64,000 nucleotides of DNA from Fibrobacterota bacterium (GTDB lineage: Bacteria > Fibrobacterota > Fibrobacteria > UBA5070): positions 310,001 through 374,000 of the forward strand of contig JADKBN010000029.1 of the NCBI GenBank assembly GCA_016715065.1. The letters are read 5' to 3'. Each line of letters starts with the position of its first letter. The first letter of the stretch is position 1. Positions 15,755-24,647 of this stretch are shown here, one piece after another. The notes beneath the pieces are model-generated. The model saw nothing but the letters and a program-made list of their open reading frames with translations, had not been told where the DNA came from and made no database searches. A program made the position numbers and the translations under genes.

Positions 15755-16576
15755 GTGCGCCCGAATCCACCGAACCGACGGGTTCCGTCCGGGGTGCGGT
15801 TTGGAGATCGGCTGGTGGGTGGTGTTCTCTGGCTCGGTGGAGCTGGGGTCCTTTCCATTCTGATGCTCGCGTTGGTCTGGTTGGCGTTTCGGGCGCTCTG
15901 GGGTGTCGGTGAGACGGATCTTGTCAAGGTCGGATCCTGGCTCGGTGGCTCCATCGTGATTGCCTTGGCGGGCGCCTTGATCACCTTTCCATTCGCGCTG
16001 GCGGGGGCGGTGTGGACGGATCCTGCCAAGACGGCGTCCATCGTGCGGGTGTGCGCCGCCTTGCCACTTTCGGTACCCGCTTTCCTCGTAGCCATGCTGC
16101 TGGCCGGTTTGGTGCACAGATCGTGCGGATTTTCGGTGAATCACCCCGGCTGGGCGGTCGGGGCGTTGGCATGGGGGCAGATCGCGCCGCAATGGATCCG
16201 CTTTTCACGCGCCCTGGCGTTGCCCGGGCTGGGAAGCTGGCGCGAAGGGGCTTTGGCCTTGGGTGCCCCCGAGCACCGGATTTTGTCCAGCATCGCATTT
16301 CCCGCCGCGCGTCGCGGCATCTTCGCCGGCTGGTTGCGATCCTTGGCGCGCGGTTCCGGAGAAACCATGGTGATTCTCCTGATCGCTGGCCGAGCGGGCG
16401 CGGACCAGTGGACGGCCGGAGCGGCACTGGTGCGCGAGTTGCCGCGCGTGATGGTAGGCGGGGATCCCTGGTTGGATCTTCTGCGCGTGGCCTTCCTGCT
16501 GGGGGCGTGGACCGTGCTTCTGCACCTGGTCGCCGCGGTCCTGGATCGGAGCCAGTCTCGGGTCGCCCCGGCATGA
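15755..16576 (+). CDS. Pst-like permease, PstC-type
   Basis: A 273-residue membrane protein with about six helices and the ABC permease loop EGALALGAPEHRILSSIAFP. The segment LARGSGETMVILLIAGRAG corresponds to the PstC helix LGRAIGETMIVLMATGN. It is shorter and more divergent than pstC at 11000. The start is GTG 15755, 3 bases after the thiS stop, and it overlaps the next permease gene (ATGA). There is no binding-protein gene in this operon, so it either shares PstS or handles a different oxyanion. Confidence 0.78.
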   Translation: MRPNPPNRRVPSGVRFGDRLVGGVLWLGGAGVLSILMLALVWLAFRALWGVGETDLVKVGSWLGGSIVIALAGALITFPFALAGAVWTDPAKTASIVRVCAALPLSVPAFLVAMLLAGLVHRSCGFSVNHPGWAVGALAWGQIAPQWIRFSRALALPGLGSWREGALALGAPEHRILSSIAFPAARRGIFAGWLRSLARGSGETMVILLIAGRAGADQWTAGAALVRELPRVMVGGDPWLDLLRVAFLLGAWTVLLHLVAAVLDRSQSRVAPA

Positions 16577-17949
16577 CAGTGGTCCGCCGTCTGACAGGTT
16601 GGATCCTGCTGGGCATGATCCTACTGCCTGTTGTGGTGCTGGTGGTCTGGACCCTTCGATTGAGCGCATCGTCCGTTCCGGAGCGGTTCACGTGGGCGGA
16701 TGGGGAATCTGTCCTTGCCTTGCGTCTGGTTGGCCCCACGAAGGAGGATCGATCGGTGCGAGTCCTGCGCTCGGACGGTGTGGTGGATACCCTCTCGGGT
16801 TGGGGACAGGCGGTGCCGGACACGGCGGTCTGGATGGTCTGGCGAGACGATGCCCCTCCCGTGCTGGGAAGATTGGCGGGAGTGGTGGTGGCACCTGGCG
16901 ACACCTTGCGCGGGAAGGAGGCTGCCACGGCGCTTTCCGAGATGCCCGATCCACTCTCCGAGGACGAACGCCGTTTGGTATCGCTTGCCCGTGGGGCTTC
17001 GCAGGCGGGGGATTCCACCGAGGCCGCCGACAGGTTGCGGCTGTTCCGGTCCCACCATTCACGCGTGGTCGCGTTGCTGGAATCCCCGGGCGCAGGCGAG
17101 GTCGGTGTCCCGGTGGTCAGAATCCGTCATGTCGAGGAGTTCGCAGGTGGCTGGACCGGCGCGCTGTCGCGTTCGATTTCCCGGCTCTGGTTCCAGATCC
17201 GGTCCAGCTCAGACCTTGGTAGCGGAGGCGGTCTTCGGAGCGCCGTGGTGGCCTCGAGTCTGGTCGTGATGTTGGCAGGCCTGCTCGGGGGGATCCCCGC
17301 GTTGCTGTTGGCCGTGTATCTGGCCGACCAGCTCGAGCCCGGTCCCGCTGTCCGTTGGTTGCGGTGGGCTTCCGAAGGATTGTCCGGAGTTCCCGGCGTG
17401 GTCTGGGGGGGCGTGTGCGCGGCATTGCTGGCCTCCCAGGGGAGTTCCCTGCTGGCGGTATTCGGTGGGTCGTCCACTGTTGTCGGTGGCGTATTCTGGG
17501 CAGGCCTGACCTTGGGCATTCTGTCCGCGCCTGTCACGTTTTCCCGTGCCATGGACGCCATCGATCGCGTGCCGCGGTCTTCCCGCGAGATCGCCCGATC
17601 CTGTGGGGCGAGCCGTTACCAGGTGCTCTTTTATGTGGTTCTGCCAGCGTGCAAACGCGGGCTTCGGGGAGCATGGCTGTCCGGATTGGCCCGGGCCGGT
17701 GGCGAGACCGCGCCGCTGCTGTTGGTGGGTGCGGCCGGGGGGTTGGGCACCTCTTGGGGCCTCAGCTCCCCAGTCCCTGCCTTGACGGGTGATTTCCTGC
17801 ATCTGGGGGCCATGGCCTACCTCCTGCCCTGGCCAACCGTGGAGGCCGACCTTGGACACCCGCTTGCGTTTCTCGCGCTGACCTTGGTCGCTGCTGGTTG
17901 CCTGGCTTTGGAGTGGGGCGCCCTGTGGTCGGAGGATGCACCTCGGTGA
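16573..17949 (+). CDS. Pst-like permease, PstA-type, with extracytoplasmic domain
   Basis: A 458-residue permease, about 150 residues longer than PstA. After one N-terminal helix (about 8-30) comes a large hydrophilic domain (about 35-190; VLALRLVGPTKEDRSVRVLR, later DEDERRLVSLARG-like acidic stretches) placed outside the membrane. The PstA core follows: SCGASRYQVLFYVVLPACKR is the coupling loop, and LARAGGETAPLLLVGAAGG matches PstA. The extra domain could replace a separate binding protein. It overlaps both neighbours by 4 bases. Its internal G7 tract near 17407 stays in frame. Confidence 0.75.
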   Translation: MTVVRRLTGWILLGMILLPVVVLVVWTLRLSASSVPERFTWADGESVLALRLVGPTKEDRSVRVLRSDGVVDTLSGWGQAVPDTAVWMVWRDDAPPVLGRLAGVVVAPGDTLRGKEAATALSEMPDPLSEDERRLVSLARGASQAGDSTEAADRLRLFRSHHSRVVALLESPGAGEVGVPVVRIRHVEEFAGGWTGALSRSISRLWFQIRSSSDLGSGGGLRSAVVASSLVVMLAGLLGGIPALLLAVYLADQLEPGPAVRWLRWASEGLSGVPGVVWGGVCAALLASQGSSLLAVFGGSSTVVGGVFWAGLTLGILSAPVTFSRAMDAIDRVPRSSREIARSCGASRYQVLFYVVLPACKRGLRGAWLSGLARAGGETAPLLLVGAAGGLGTSWGLSSPVPALTGDFLHLGAMAYLLPWPTVEADLGHPLAFLALTLVAAGCLALEWGALWSEDAPR

Positions 17950-18737
17950 TCGGGCCTGCAGTGCATCCCTGGGAGCCCGGCGATCGCAGCCACCTGGAAT
18001 TCCAGGGCTGGACGGTGCTTGTCGCCGAGCGAGAGATGCTCCGCTGGGTGGATCTGAGCATCCCTCGCGGGCGCATCGTGGCTCTGGTGGGCCCCACCGG
18101 GTCCGGCAAGAGCCTGCTCCTCTCCAGCGTCAACCGGCTGTTGGCCGACACCCCCCAGGCCCGATGGCACGGGTCTGTGGTGTTGGATGGGGTCCAGTTA
18201 TGGGGCAAGGGGGTGGACGATCTGGCCGTGAAGCGTCGCACCTCCACCTTGTTTCGCCATGGCGCCGTGCTGGCGGGAACAGTGTTCCAGAACATCGCTT
18301 TTCCGTTTCGGCTGGATGGCATCCGCGACGCTTCCCGCATTTCCGATGCGGTGGAGAGAGCCTTGCGTGCGGTCTCCGGTTGGGACCGCCTGCGCGACCA
18401 ACTGGACCAGGACGCCTCGCGGCTTTCCATCGGTTCCAGACAGATCGTGAACTTGGCGCGGGCCATGGTCGGATCTCCGGAAATCCTGCTTTTGGACGAG
18501 CCCTGCGGAGACCTCGATCCGCGCGAAACCGAATTGTTCGAACGGGCCATCCTGGACTTGCCGGGAGAAACCACGGTTCTTCTAGCCACCCACAATCTCG
18601 CCCAGGCGTCGCGACTTCCGCACCGCGTCGCGTTTTTCCTGGACGGACAGTTGCACGAATACGGATCCACGGATCGGATTTTCCAACGCCCCATCCGGCC
18701 CGAGACCGAGGACTACCTTTCCGGAAGATTCGGATGA
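17946..18737 (+). CDS. Pst-like ABC ATPase with altered motifs
   Basis: A 263-residue ATPase ending in ETEDYLSGRFG, the PstB tail. Walker A is GPTGSGKS (49-56), Walker B LLLDEP (181-186) and the H-loop LLATHN. Two motifs are abnormal. The signature reads LSIGSRQ (160-166) where PstB has LSGGQQQ, and the Q-loop position is R104 (TLFRHGAVLAGTVFQN). Such changes may slow or regulate hydrolysis. The start is GTG 17946 overlapping the permease stop (GTGA). It is followed by a 170-bp inverted-repeat element. Confidence 0.8.
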   Translation: MIGPAVHPWEPGDRSHLEFQGWTVLVAEREMLRWVDLSIPRGRIVALVGPTGSGKSLLLSSVNRLLADTPQARWHGSVVLDGVQLWGKGVDDLAVKRRTSTLFRHGAVLAGTVFQNIAFPFRLDGIRDASRISDAVERALRAVSGWDRLRDQLDQDASRLSIGSRQIVNLARAMVGSPEILLLDEPCGDLDPRETELFERAILDLPGETTVLLATHNLAQASRLPHRVAFFLDGQLHEYGSTDRIFQRPIRPETEDYLSGRFG

Positions 18738-18906
18738 TCCTAAAGACCGCACCAGAGAGGGATGTAGCGCGTCCAGAACCCGCTGCAGATCGGCTTCGGC
18801 GAACAACGAGGCCCACCCTTGTTCGGTGCGGTGAGGAGGTCGTACGAGCCAAGATGCTGTGCGGGCTGGAATGCGATGCGCCCGGTTCTGGTGCGGTTTT
18901 TAGGAT
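18737..18906. repeat. 170-bp element with 20-bp terminal inverted repeats
   Basis: The ends 18737-18756 and 18887-18906 are inverted copies matching at 19 of 20 positions. Between them, weaker complementarity continues inward to an apical stem GAACAA (18801-18806) / TTGTTC (18819-18824), so the whole segment could fold as one long imperfect hairpin. The right end contains the AGGA ribosome-binding site of the PhoU-like gene at 18912. It resembles a miniature inverted-repeat transposable element, or a structured leader that hides the ribosome site. I see no clear target-site duplication. Confidence 0.55.
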
Positions 18907-18911
18907 GAACA

Positions 18912-19568
18912 ATGTCTCGACACACTGAAGCTGAAATTCGCCAACTGGCCGAGCGCTTGGAAGCCCAGTGCCAGCGTGTGCGCGACCAGGTCCACGCCGC
19001 TGTCGAGCTGGTGGGCACCGCCCTGCGCGGATTGAGCGATCCACAGGTCCTGGAACGGGACATCGATCGCGAGGAAGTGCTCCTGGAAGAGCAATGTCTC
19101 CGGGTGATGGCGCTCCACCATCCGGTCGGGTCGGATCTGCGATTTTTGGTGACCGTTCTGCGTGCCAATGGCGATTTGGAGCGCATCGCAGATCACGCTT
19201 TGGGAGTTTTGCAAGCCGCCTCCTACCTGGGAGTGGGAGCGCTTTCGGAACCCACTCGACTTCTGGCCGACCACGTGAAAAACATGGTGGGCAAAGCTTT
19301 CCAAGCCCTCCAGCTGCGCGATCTTCGCACGGCCCAGGCTGTTTTGGATGGAGTTCCCACCATGCGCCGGCTTGCGGATGCCTCCTGGAAAGCGGCCCGT
19401 TCCAGAGCCGGGTCCGGGATCCTCGCGGATCTGGACCTTTCCTTCCAGGAAATCCAAATCGGGCAGGACCTGCGCCGGATGGGCGATCTTTCCTGCAATC
19501 TTGCCGAAGACACCCTGTACCTGGAAGAGGGACGGATCGTCCGCCACGGAGGCGGCACGGTCGCTTGA
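18912..19568 (+). CDS. PhoU-like protein of the second Pst-like operon
   Basis: A 218-residue helical protein with two PhoU repeats: DLRFLVTVLRANGDLERIADHALG and IQIGQDLRRMGDLSCNLAEDT. It has the same length as phoU at 8653 but is clearly diverged. Position after the Pst-like ATPase argues that it senses or gates that transporter. The start ATG 18912 follows AGGA, which lies in the right arm of the inverted-repeat element, so translation could depend on that structure. Confidence 0.85.
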   Translation: MSRHTEAEIRQLAERLEAQCQRVRDQVHAAVELVGTALRGLSDPQVLERDIDREEVLLEEQCLRVMALHHPVGSDLRFLVTVLRANGDLERIADHALGVLQAASYLGVGALSEPTRLLADHVKNMVGKAFQALQLRDLRTAQAVLDGVPTMRRLADASWKAARSRAGSGILADLDLSFQEIQIGQDLRRMGDLSCNLAEDTLYLEEGRIVRHGGGTVA

Positions 19569-19685
19569 AGCCGATTTGACCTGCCTGGGCGGGAGAAACC
19601 ACCTGGGCTGTCCGGAGTCCTGCCGGATTGGTACCTTTGCTCGGCTTCACCACAGACGAACTCGTCCATCAAATGAGGATTTTCC

Positions 19686-19982
19686 ATGCCTGCTCCTACC
19701 ACCCAATCGTCCATGATTTCAAATCTCTCTGACATTATACCGATGGTCCTGGTCTTCGGTGGAGCGATGTGGTTTTTGTCCATCCGGCCCGCCATGAAGC
19801 GCAGCAAGGAGCAGGAACAGCTCCAGAAGAGCCTGAAAAAGGGCGACAAGGTCCTGACCCAGGCCGGCTTCTTCGCCGAAGTGGATCGCGTGACCGATGA
19901 TGGCAAGATCTTCTTGCGCGTGGGCGATGCCAAGCTTGAATTCCAGCGCCAGGCCATCGTTTCGAAGGTGCAGGAGGGCTGA
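19686..19982 (+). CDS. yajC: Sec translocase accessory subunit YajC
   Basis: A 98-residue protein with a single N-terminal transmembrane helix (about 18-35; VLVFGGAMWFLSIRPAMKR) and the family pattern FL-IRP then KSLKKGDKVLTQAGFFAEV. YajC associates with SecDF at the inner membrane and assists protein export. TGAGG lies about 8 bases before the ATG. The 117-bp gap upstream holds no recognisable signal. def follows after one base, so the two are cotranscribed. Confidence 0.92.
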   Translation: MPAPTTQSSMISNLSDIIPMVLVFGGAMWFLSIRPAMKRSKEQEQLQKSLKKGDKVLTQAGFFAEVDRVTDDGKIFLRVGDAKLEFQRQAIVSKVQEG

Positions 19983-19983
19983 A

Positions 19984-20508
19984 ATGGCCCTGTTGAGAGT
20001 GTTGACCTGGGGCGAGCCGTTGCTACGGAAGGTGTCCCGCCCGGTGGAAGTCGCCGAGCTGGATGACAATTTCCGGACATGGTGCGCCGATCTGGTGGAA
20101 ACCATGTACGAAGCCGATGGTGTCGGGTTGGCCGCCGTGCAAGTGGGGCGCGCCATCCGTGTTTTGGCCGTGGACACCGACTACGGCGAATCCAATGTGC
20201 GAAACCCCGTCGTTTACGTGAATCCAGTGCTGGAGCGCTCCGGTGCGATCTGCGAAGACTCGGAGGGATGTCTTTCCGTTCCGGGTGTGCGCGGCAAGGT
20301 CCGTCGGCCAGCCACTGTGAGCATCTCCTGGCTGGACATGCACGGCGCAGCGCATCGGCGCGAGGGCATCGAAGGTCTGGAAGCGCGCTGTCTCCAGCAC
20401 GAGATGGATCACCTCGAAGGTGTGCTGTTCGTGGATCATCTGAGTCCTGTCGGCCGGACCCTGGTGGAAGGAAAACTCCGCAAGCTCGCGAAGGCCGCCA
20501 AGGAGTGA
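19984..20508 (+). CDS. def: peptide deformylase
   Basis: A 174-residue metalloenzyme that removes the formyl group from nascent proteins. All three motifs are present: GVGLAAVQ (46-53; the last position Q53), EGCLS with ligand C96, and QHEMDHLEG with ligands H139 and H143 and catalytic E140. The start ATG 19984 lies one base after the yajC stop. The GTG of the SpoIID-like gene overlaps its stop, so translation of the cluster is coupled. Confidence 0.96.
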   Translation: MALLRVLTWGEPLLRKVSRPVEVAELDDNFRTWCADLVETMYEADGVGLAAVQVGRAIRVLAVDTDYGESNVRNPVVYVNPVLERSGAICEDSEGCLSVPGVRGKVRRPATVSISWLDMHGAAHRREGIEGLEARCLQHEMDHLEGVLFVDHLSPVGRTLVEGKLRKLAKAAKE

Positions 20509-21707
20509 TTTCCCTCGGTGGCTTGGTGTGGCTCCTACTTGGATTCGATCCGAACGCCGAGGCCAAGCGTCTGCAAGCGGGAGCCCAGCCCGCGTCCCTC
20601 TCCCGTACCATCCGCGTGGCGCTGGTGGAAGGTCGTCCGCAACTGGAAATATCGTTCCGTGGCCCTCGCATCGGTGCGGGACGCATTTGGCCGGCCCCGG
20701 TGGTGGCCAGCGCGCAGGATGGTCAGATCCGTCTGCAATCTGCCGGAGTCGATACGCTGGTTGGCGCCATCGAGTGGACCGGCGACGCCCTGGCCTGCAT
20801 CGATCGCCGTTGCTACCGGGGAATCGTTCGGCTTCAGCCTTGGAATGGCGGCCTGCTGGCCTTGAATCTGGTGGACCTGGAGGATTATCTGTTGGGCGTG
20901 GTCCCCGGCGAGATCGGCCGGAAGCTGCGCTGGAAGCTCTTCGAAGCGGTGCGCGCCCAGGCGATCGTCGCCAGGACCTACACCATCCGCTCGATCGGGC
21001 AGTACCAGGGAAAACCCTGGGATCTTCGCGACGACGTGCGCGACCAGGTCTACGAGGGCGCCTTGGGCGAGGATTCCCTTTGCTCCCGCGCCGTGCGCAC
21101 CACGTGCGGACAGATTCTGGTAGACGCGAAAGGCGCCCCCGTGGATGCCTACTACCATTCCACATCGGGTGGACGCACCGCCGACATCGTCGATGTCTGG
21201 CCCCACAAGGACGCCAAGCCCTATTTGCGCGGCGTGACGGACACCGCACCGGACGGCCGAGCCTGGAGCGGGGCATCGACTTCGTCCGGGTGGACCGAAA
21301 CCTGGGATGGCGTCGCGTTGCGTTCGGCCGTTCGCGGCGACCTTGCCGAAGCCCTCGGGCGCAAGGTGGATCCGGGCGAGATCAAGTCGCTGCGCTTGGA
21401 AGGACGCGATTCCTCCGGACGTGCGCGCAAGCTCGTGGTGGAAGGAACGCTTTCCACCGTCGAAGTCCCATCCGACCGCATCCGCTGGGCCCTGCGCCGA
21501 CCCGCCAAGGGCCGACCCATCCTGCGCAGTTCGCGCTTCGAGTTGCGAGAAGAAAATTCCCAATACATCGCGATCGGCACCGGCAACGGCCACGGGGTCG
21601 GGATGAGCCAGAACGGCGCCATGGGCAGGGCCTGGGCCGGCCAAACGTGCGCACAAATTCTGTCTGCCTACTACCCCGGAACCCAACTGAGGAACCTGGA
21701 GCCATGA
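20505..21707 (+). CDS. SpoIID/LytB-domain protein, exported
   Basis: A 400-residue protein with an N-terminal hydrophobic segment (about 1-15) acting as signal or anchor. The SpoIID/LytB domain is shown by VDLEDYLLGVVPGEIG (catalytic-type Glu), RAQAIVARTYT, YYHSTSGGRTADI and the C-terminal GHGVGMSQNGAMGRAWAG. SpoIID enzymes are lytic transglycosylases acting on denuded peptidoglycan glycans. In non-sporulating Gram-negative bacteria the role is usually cell-wall remodelling. The start is GTG 20505, overlapping the def stop, with AAGGAG just upstream. The stop overlaps prfC (ATGA). Confidence 0.85.
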   Translation: MISLGGLVWLLLGFDPNAEAKRLQAGAQPASLSRTIRVALVEGRPQLEISFRGPRIGAGRIWPAPVVASAQDGQIRLQSAGVDTLVGAIEWTGDALACIDRRCYRGIVRLQPWNGGLLALNLVDLEDYLLGVVPGEIGRKLRWKLFEAVRAQAIVARTYTIRSIGQYQGKPWDLRDDVRDQVYEGALGEDSLCSRAVRTTCGQILVDAKGAPVDAYYHSTSGGRTADIVDVWPHKDAKPYLRGVTDTAPDGRAWSGASTSSGWTETWDGVALRSAVRGDLAEALGRKVDPGEIKSLRLEGRDSSGRARKLVVEGTLSTVEVPSDRIRWALRRPAKGRPILRSSRFELREENSQYIAIGTGNGHGVGMSQNGAMGRAWAGQTCAQILSAYYPGTQLRNLEP

Positions 21708-23287
21708 GCTTTTCCGATATCGTCCAGAAACGGCGCACCTTCGCCATCATCTCCCACCCCGATGCGGGCAAGACCACCCTCACGGAAAAACTCCTGTGGT
21801 ACGGTGGCGCCATCCGCGAGGCGGGCATGGTCCGCGCCAAGCGCGGACGCAAGGCGGCCACCTCCGACTGGATGGAGATCGAGCGCCAGCGCGGGATTTC
21901 AGTGACAAGTTCCGTCATGAGCTTTCCGCACGACGGACACCACATGAACCTGGTAGACACCCCCGGACACGAGGACTTCTGCGAAGACACCTTCCGCGCC
22001 TTGGCGGCGGTGGACAGCGCGGTGGTGCTCATCGACGGCGCCAAGGGCGTGGAGCCCCAGACGCTTCGGCTGATGGAAGTCTGCCGCATGCGCCGCACTC
22101 CGGTGATCACCTTCATCAACAAGTGCGACCGCGACATCCGCGATCCGCTGGAACTCTTCGACGAGATCGAACAGTCCCTGGGACTGCCCTGCGTTCCGCT
22201 CACCCTGCCGTGCGGTTCCGGCGTGAGCTTTCGCGGCGTGTATTCGCTGGCCGACCAAGCCTTCCATTCCTTCGCCGAGCGCAAGCAGGACGACGAGGAC
22301 CGCACCGAGCGGGGGATCCATCGCTTCGGCCTGGACAGCGCCGAGCTGGACCGGTTGGGCGGCGAGCGCGAAGCGGGCAAGCTGCGCGAGTTGGCGGAAT
22401 TTGTCACCGGGGCCATGCCGGGGCTGGACCGCGACGCCTACCTGCAAGGTCGCCAGACCCCGGTGTTCTTCGGTTCGGCCCTGCACCTGTTCGGCGTCAA
22501 GCATCTGCTGGACGCCCTTGTGGGCATCGCTCCGGCACCCTCCCGGCGCGCCTCGGACAAACGCGAGGTGATGGCCGACGAAGACGCCTTCACTGGATTT
22601 GTTTTCAAGATCCAGGCGAACATGGATCCCAAGCACCGCGACCGCATGGCCTTCGTGCGCGTGTGCTCAGGGAAGTTCGTGCGCGGCGAAAAGGTCACGC
22701 ACGTGACCAGCGGGCGCGAGATCCGCATGGCCGCACCCACCACCTTTGTCGCCCAAGACCGATCGCTGGTGGATGAAGCCTTTTCCGGCGACATCGTGGG
22801 CATCCACGATCCGGGCGTGTTTCGCATCGGCGACACGTTGACTGGCGGAGAAAAGCTCCTGTTCGAGGGAATCCCTGAATTCTCGCCCGAGCACTTCGCG
22901 CGGGTCGTCTCCAAGAACCCGTTGCGGTCCAAACAATTGTCCCAGGGGCTGGAGCAGCTCACGCAGGAAGGCGCGGCGCAGGTGTTCACGCCGTTTTCCG
23001 GTCCACACCAATTGTTGGGCGTGGTGGGGCGTCTCCAGTTTGACGTCATCCAGTTTCGGCTTTCCGGCGAGTACGGCGCCGAGTGCATGTTCGAGCCCGT
23101 CCCCGTGTGGTCGTCGCGCTGGGTGGTGGGCGACGAGGAAAAGGTCCGGCTGTTCAAGGACCAGAACATCTTCGATTGCGCCACCGACCGCCACGGCGGC
23201 CTGGTGTACCTGCCCAGCCATGAATTCAAGGTCCGCCTGATGCAGGAGAAGTGGCCGGATCTGAAGTTCGAGTCGGCGCGGAGATAG
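21704..23287 (+). CDS. prfC: peptide chain release factor 3
   Basis: A 527-residue GTPase that recycles RF1/RF2 after termination. G-domain motifs are HPDAGKTT (18-25), the switch segment QRGISVTSSVMSF, DTPGHEDF and NKCDR. RF3-specific stretches are MDPKHRDRMAFVRVCSGKF and SRWVVGDEEKVRLFKDQN. Length is normal. It is the last gene of the yajC-def-SpoIID-prfC series. A CGCCTCAC/GTGAGGCG hairpin at 23314-23338 straddles the convergent gene end and may separate the two transcripts. Confidence 0.95.
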   Translation: MSFSDIVQKRRTFAIISHPDAGKTTLTEKLLWYGGAIREAGMVRAKRGRKAATSDWMEIERQRGISVTSSVMSFPHDGHHMNLVDTPGHEDFCEDTFRALAAVDSAVVLIDGAKGVEPQTLRLMEVCRMRRTPVITFINKCDRDIRDPLELFDEIEQSLGLPCVPLTLPCGSGVSFRGVYSLADQAFHSFAERKQDDEDRTERGIHRFGLDSAELDRLGGEREAGKLRELAEFVTGAMPGLDRDAYLQGRQTPVFFGSALHLFGVKHLLDALVGIAPAPSRRASDKREVMADEDAFTGFVFKIQANMDPKHRDRMAFVRVCSGKFVRGEKVTHVTSGREIRMAAPTTFVAQDRSLVDEAFSGDIVGIHDPGVFRIGDTLTGGEKLLFEGIPEFSPEHFARVVSKNPLRSKQLSQGLEQLTQEGAAQVFTPFSGPHQLLGVVGRLQFDVIQFRLSGEYGAECMFEPVPVWSSRWVVGDEEKVRLFKDQNIFDCATDRHGGLVYLPSHEFKVRLMQEKWPDLKFESARR

Positions 23288-23317
23288 AGGACAAAAGTTG
23301 CCCTCCAGACGATCGCC

Positions 23318-24517
23318 TCACGCCTTTCCGGTGAGGCGTCTCCAGAAGTAGGCGGGCAGCACCTTGAGCATGGGCCAAACCATGCGAAACCAAGTGTGCT
23401 TTCCCATGGGGATTCGGCCGAGGTTGGTGAACAAGCGAGCCCAGAGGTCGTCGTCCACCCTGGAAATGTGAGGCTTGATCCGAGCCACCCACTCGTGGGT
23501 TTTTCCACGCCGTTCCCGCCAAGATCTGGCGTAACCGCCCAGCGCCGCGGCTTGTGTGGTGCAATCGCCACCAATAGCCTCCAGCGCGGCCTGGGCAGCC
23601 ATGGCGCCCGATTCCATGGCCTCCACGATGCCGGAGCGGCCCAGGGGATTTGCCACCGAAGCGGCATCGCCTGCCTTCCAAAGCGTTCCGTCGCCCAATG
23701 GATGCATTCCCGGCTTGGTGCAGGGAATGGCGCCGCCATGGAACGATCCCGCCTTGCCGCCGCGCAATTGCAAAAATTGTCGAAGCCCTTCGCGAGGCGA
23801 AACCTTGGACCCCTTTGCGCAGACCACTCCCACGTTGGCCATACCAGGGCTGCTGGGAAAAACCCACGCGTAGCCGCCCGGTGCGAAATTTTTGCCGTAC
23901 CACAGTTCGATCGCCTGCGGATCGAATTCCATTCCCTCCACGAACGCGAACACGGCAGGCTCCAGATCCGCGTCGCCACGGGCGAGCCCCGCGCTCCGAT
24001 CGAGGCCCGCGCCAGGCCCGGTCGCATCGATCACGGAACGGGCGCGCAGACTGCCTGTGCTTTCACCCTTCGTGGATTCCATGCGCAAGGTCCGCCAGCC
24101 ATCTTGGAGCGGGGTAAGCTCTTTGGCTTGGGTTCGGAAGTGGCAGACAACCCCCAGCCGACGAGCCTCCATCGCCAAGTCTCGGTGCATATGGGAACGA
24201 TCGATCACCGCCCCGGGGTACTTGGTGGATTCCCACACGAAAGCACCGCCCGGCGCGGCCAATTTGCAACGCAAGATCGATTGGCGAATCCACGGTTCAA
24301 CCGGAAGGGGGCTGGCGGCGACGAAGGGCCCCAAGCGCACGCCTTCCCCGCAGGCCACAGGTTCCCGCCAGGGGTCGCGTCGGTCCAGCAACACCACCGT
24401 TCCCACCTTCGCGCGAGCCAAGTGGATGGCGGCGACCAATCCAGCGGGCCCGGCGCCCACCACCAGGAAGTCGCAACGTTCGGGCAGAGGATCCAGCCAG
24501 ATGGAATCGTCGATCAT
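23318..24517 (-). CDS. geranylgeranyl-reductase-family flavoprotein
   Basis: A 399-residue FAD enzyme. The dinucleotide-binding motif VVGAGPAGLVAA lies at about 20-31, followed by LLDRRDPWREPVACGEGV, the CGEG motif of the geranylgeranyl reductase/UbiH-like group, and by GDAASVANPLGRSGI, the second FAD motif. Likely reactions are saturation of isoprenoid double bonds or a related quinone/lipid reduction; the substrate is not determined. The start is ATG 24517; the 20 extra residues of the longer reading lack family character. Divergent from the beta-helix gene. Confidence 0.82.
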   Translation of the reverse strand: MIDDSIWLDPLPERCDFLVVGAGPAGLVAAIHLARAKVGTVVLLDRRDPWREPVACGEGVRLGPFVAASPLPVEPWIRQSILRCKLAAPGGAFVWESTKYPGAVIDRSHMHRDLAMEARRLGVVCHFRTQAKELTPLQDGWRTLRMESTKGESTGSLRARSVIDATGPGAGLDRSAGLARGDADLEPAVFAFVEGMEFDPQAIELWYGKNFAPGGYAWVFPSSPGMANVGVVCAKGSKVSPREGLRQFLQLRGGKAGSFHGGAIPCTKPGMHPLGDGTLWKAGDAASVANPLGRSGIVEAMESGAMAAQAALEAIGGDCTTQAAALGGYARSWRERRGKTHEWVARIKPHISRVDDDLWARLFTNLGRIPMGKHTWFRMVWPMLKVLPAYFWRRLTGKA

Positions 24518-24551
24518 AGGTCCGATGCAATCTAGTGACTGGAGAGAGCAA

Positions 24552-24568
24552 TTTCGCGCCTCGCGAAA
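24552..24568. promoter_or_regulatory. operator-like palindrome TTTCGCG-CCT-CGCGAAA
   Basis: A perfect 7+3+7 palindrome in the divergent gap between the flavoprotein (start 24517) and the beta-helix gene (start 24648). It lies 35 bp upstream of the flavoprotein start codon, a typical operator position. The regulator is unknown. Confidence 0.4.
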
Positions 24569-24647
24569 GCACCTCAAAGAGGGTATTCTTCAAGGAATCG
24601 GTTTGAGTCCAGATTCCGCCCCCCTTTTTTGATCCCGGTGGTCCGTC

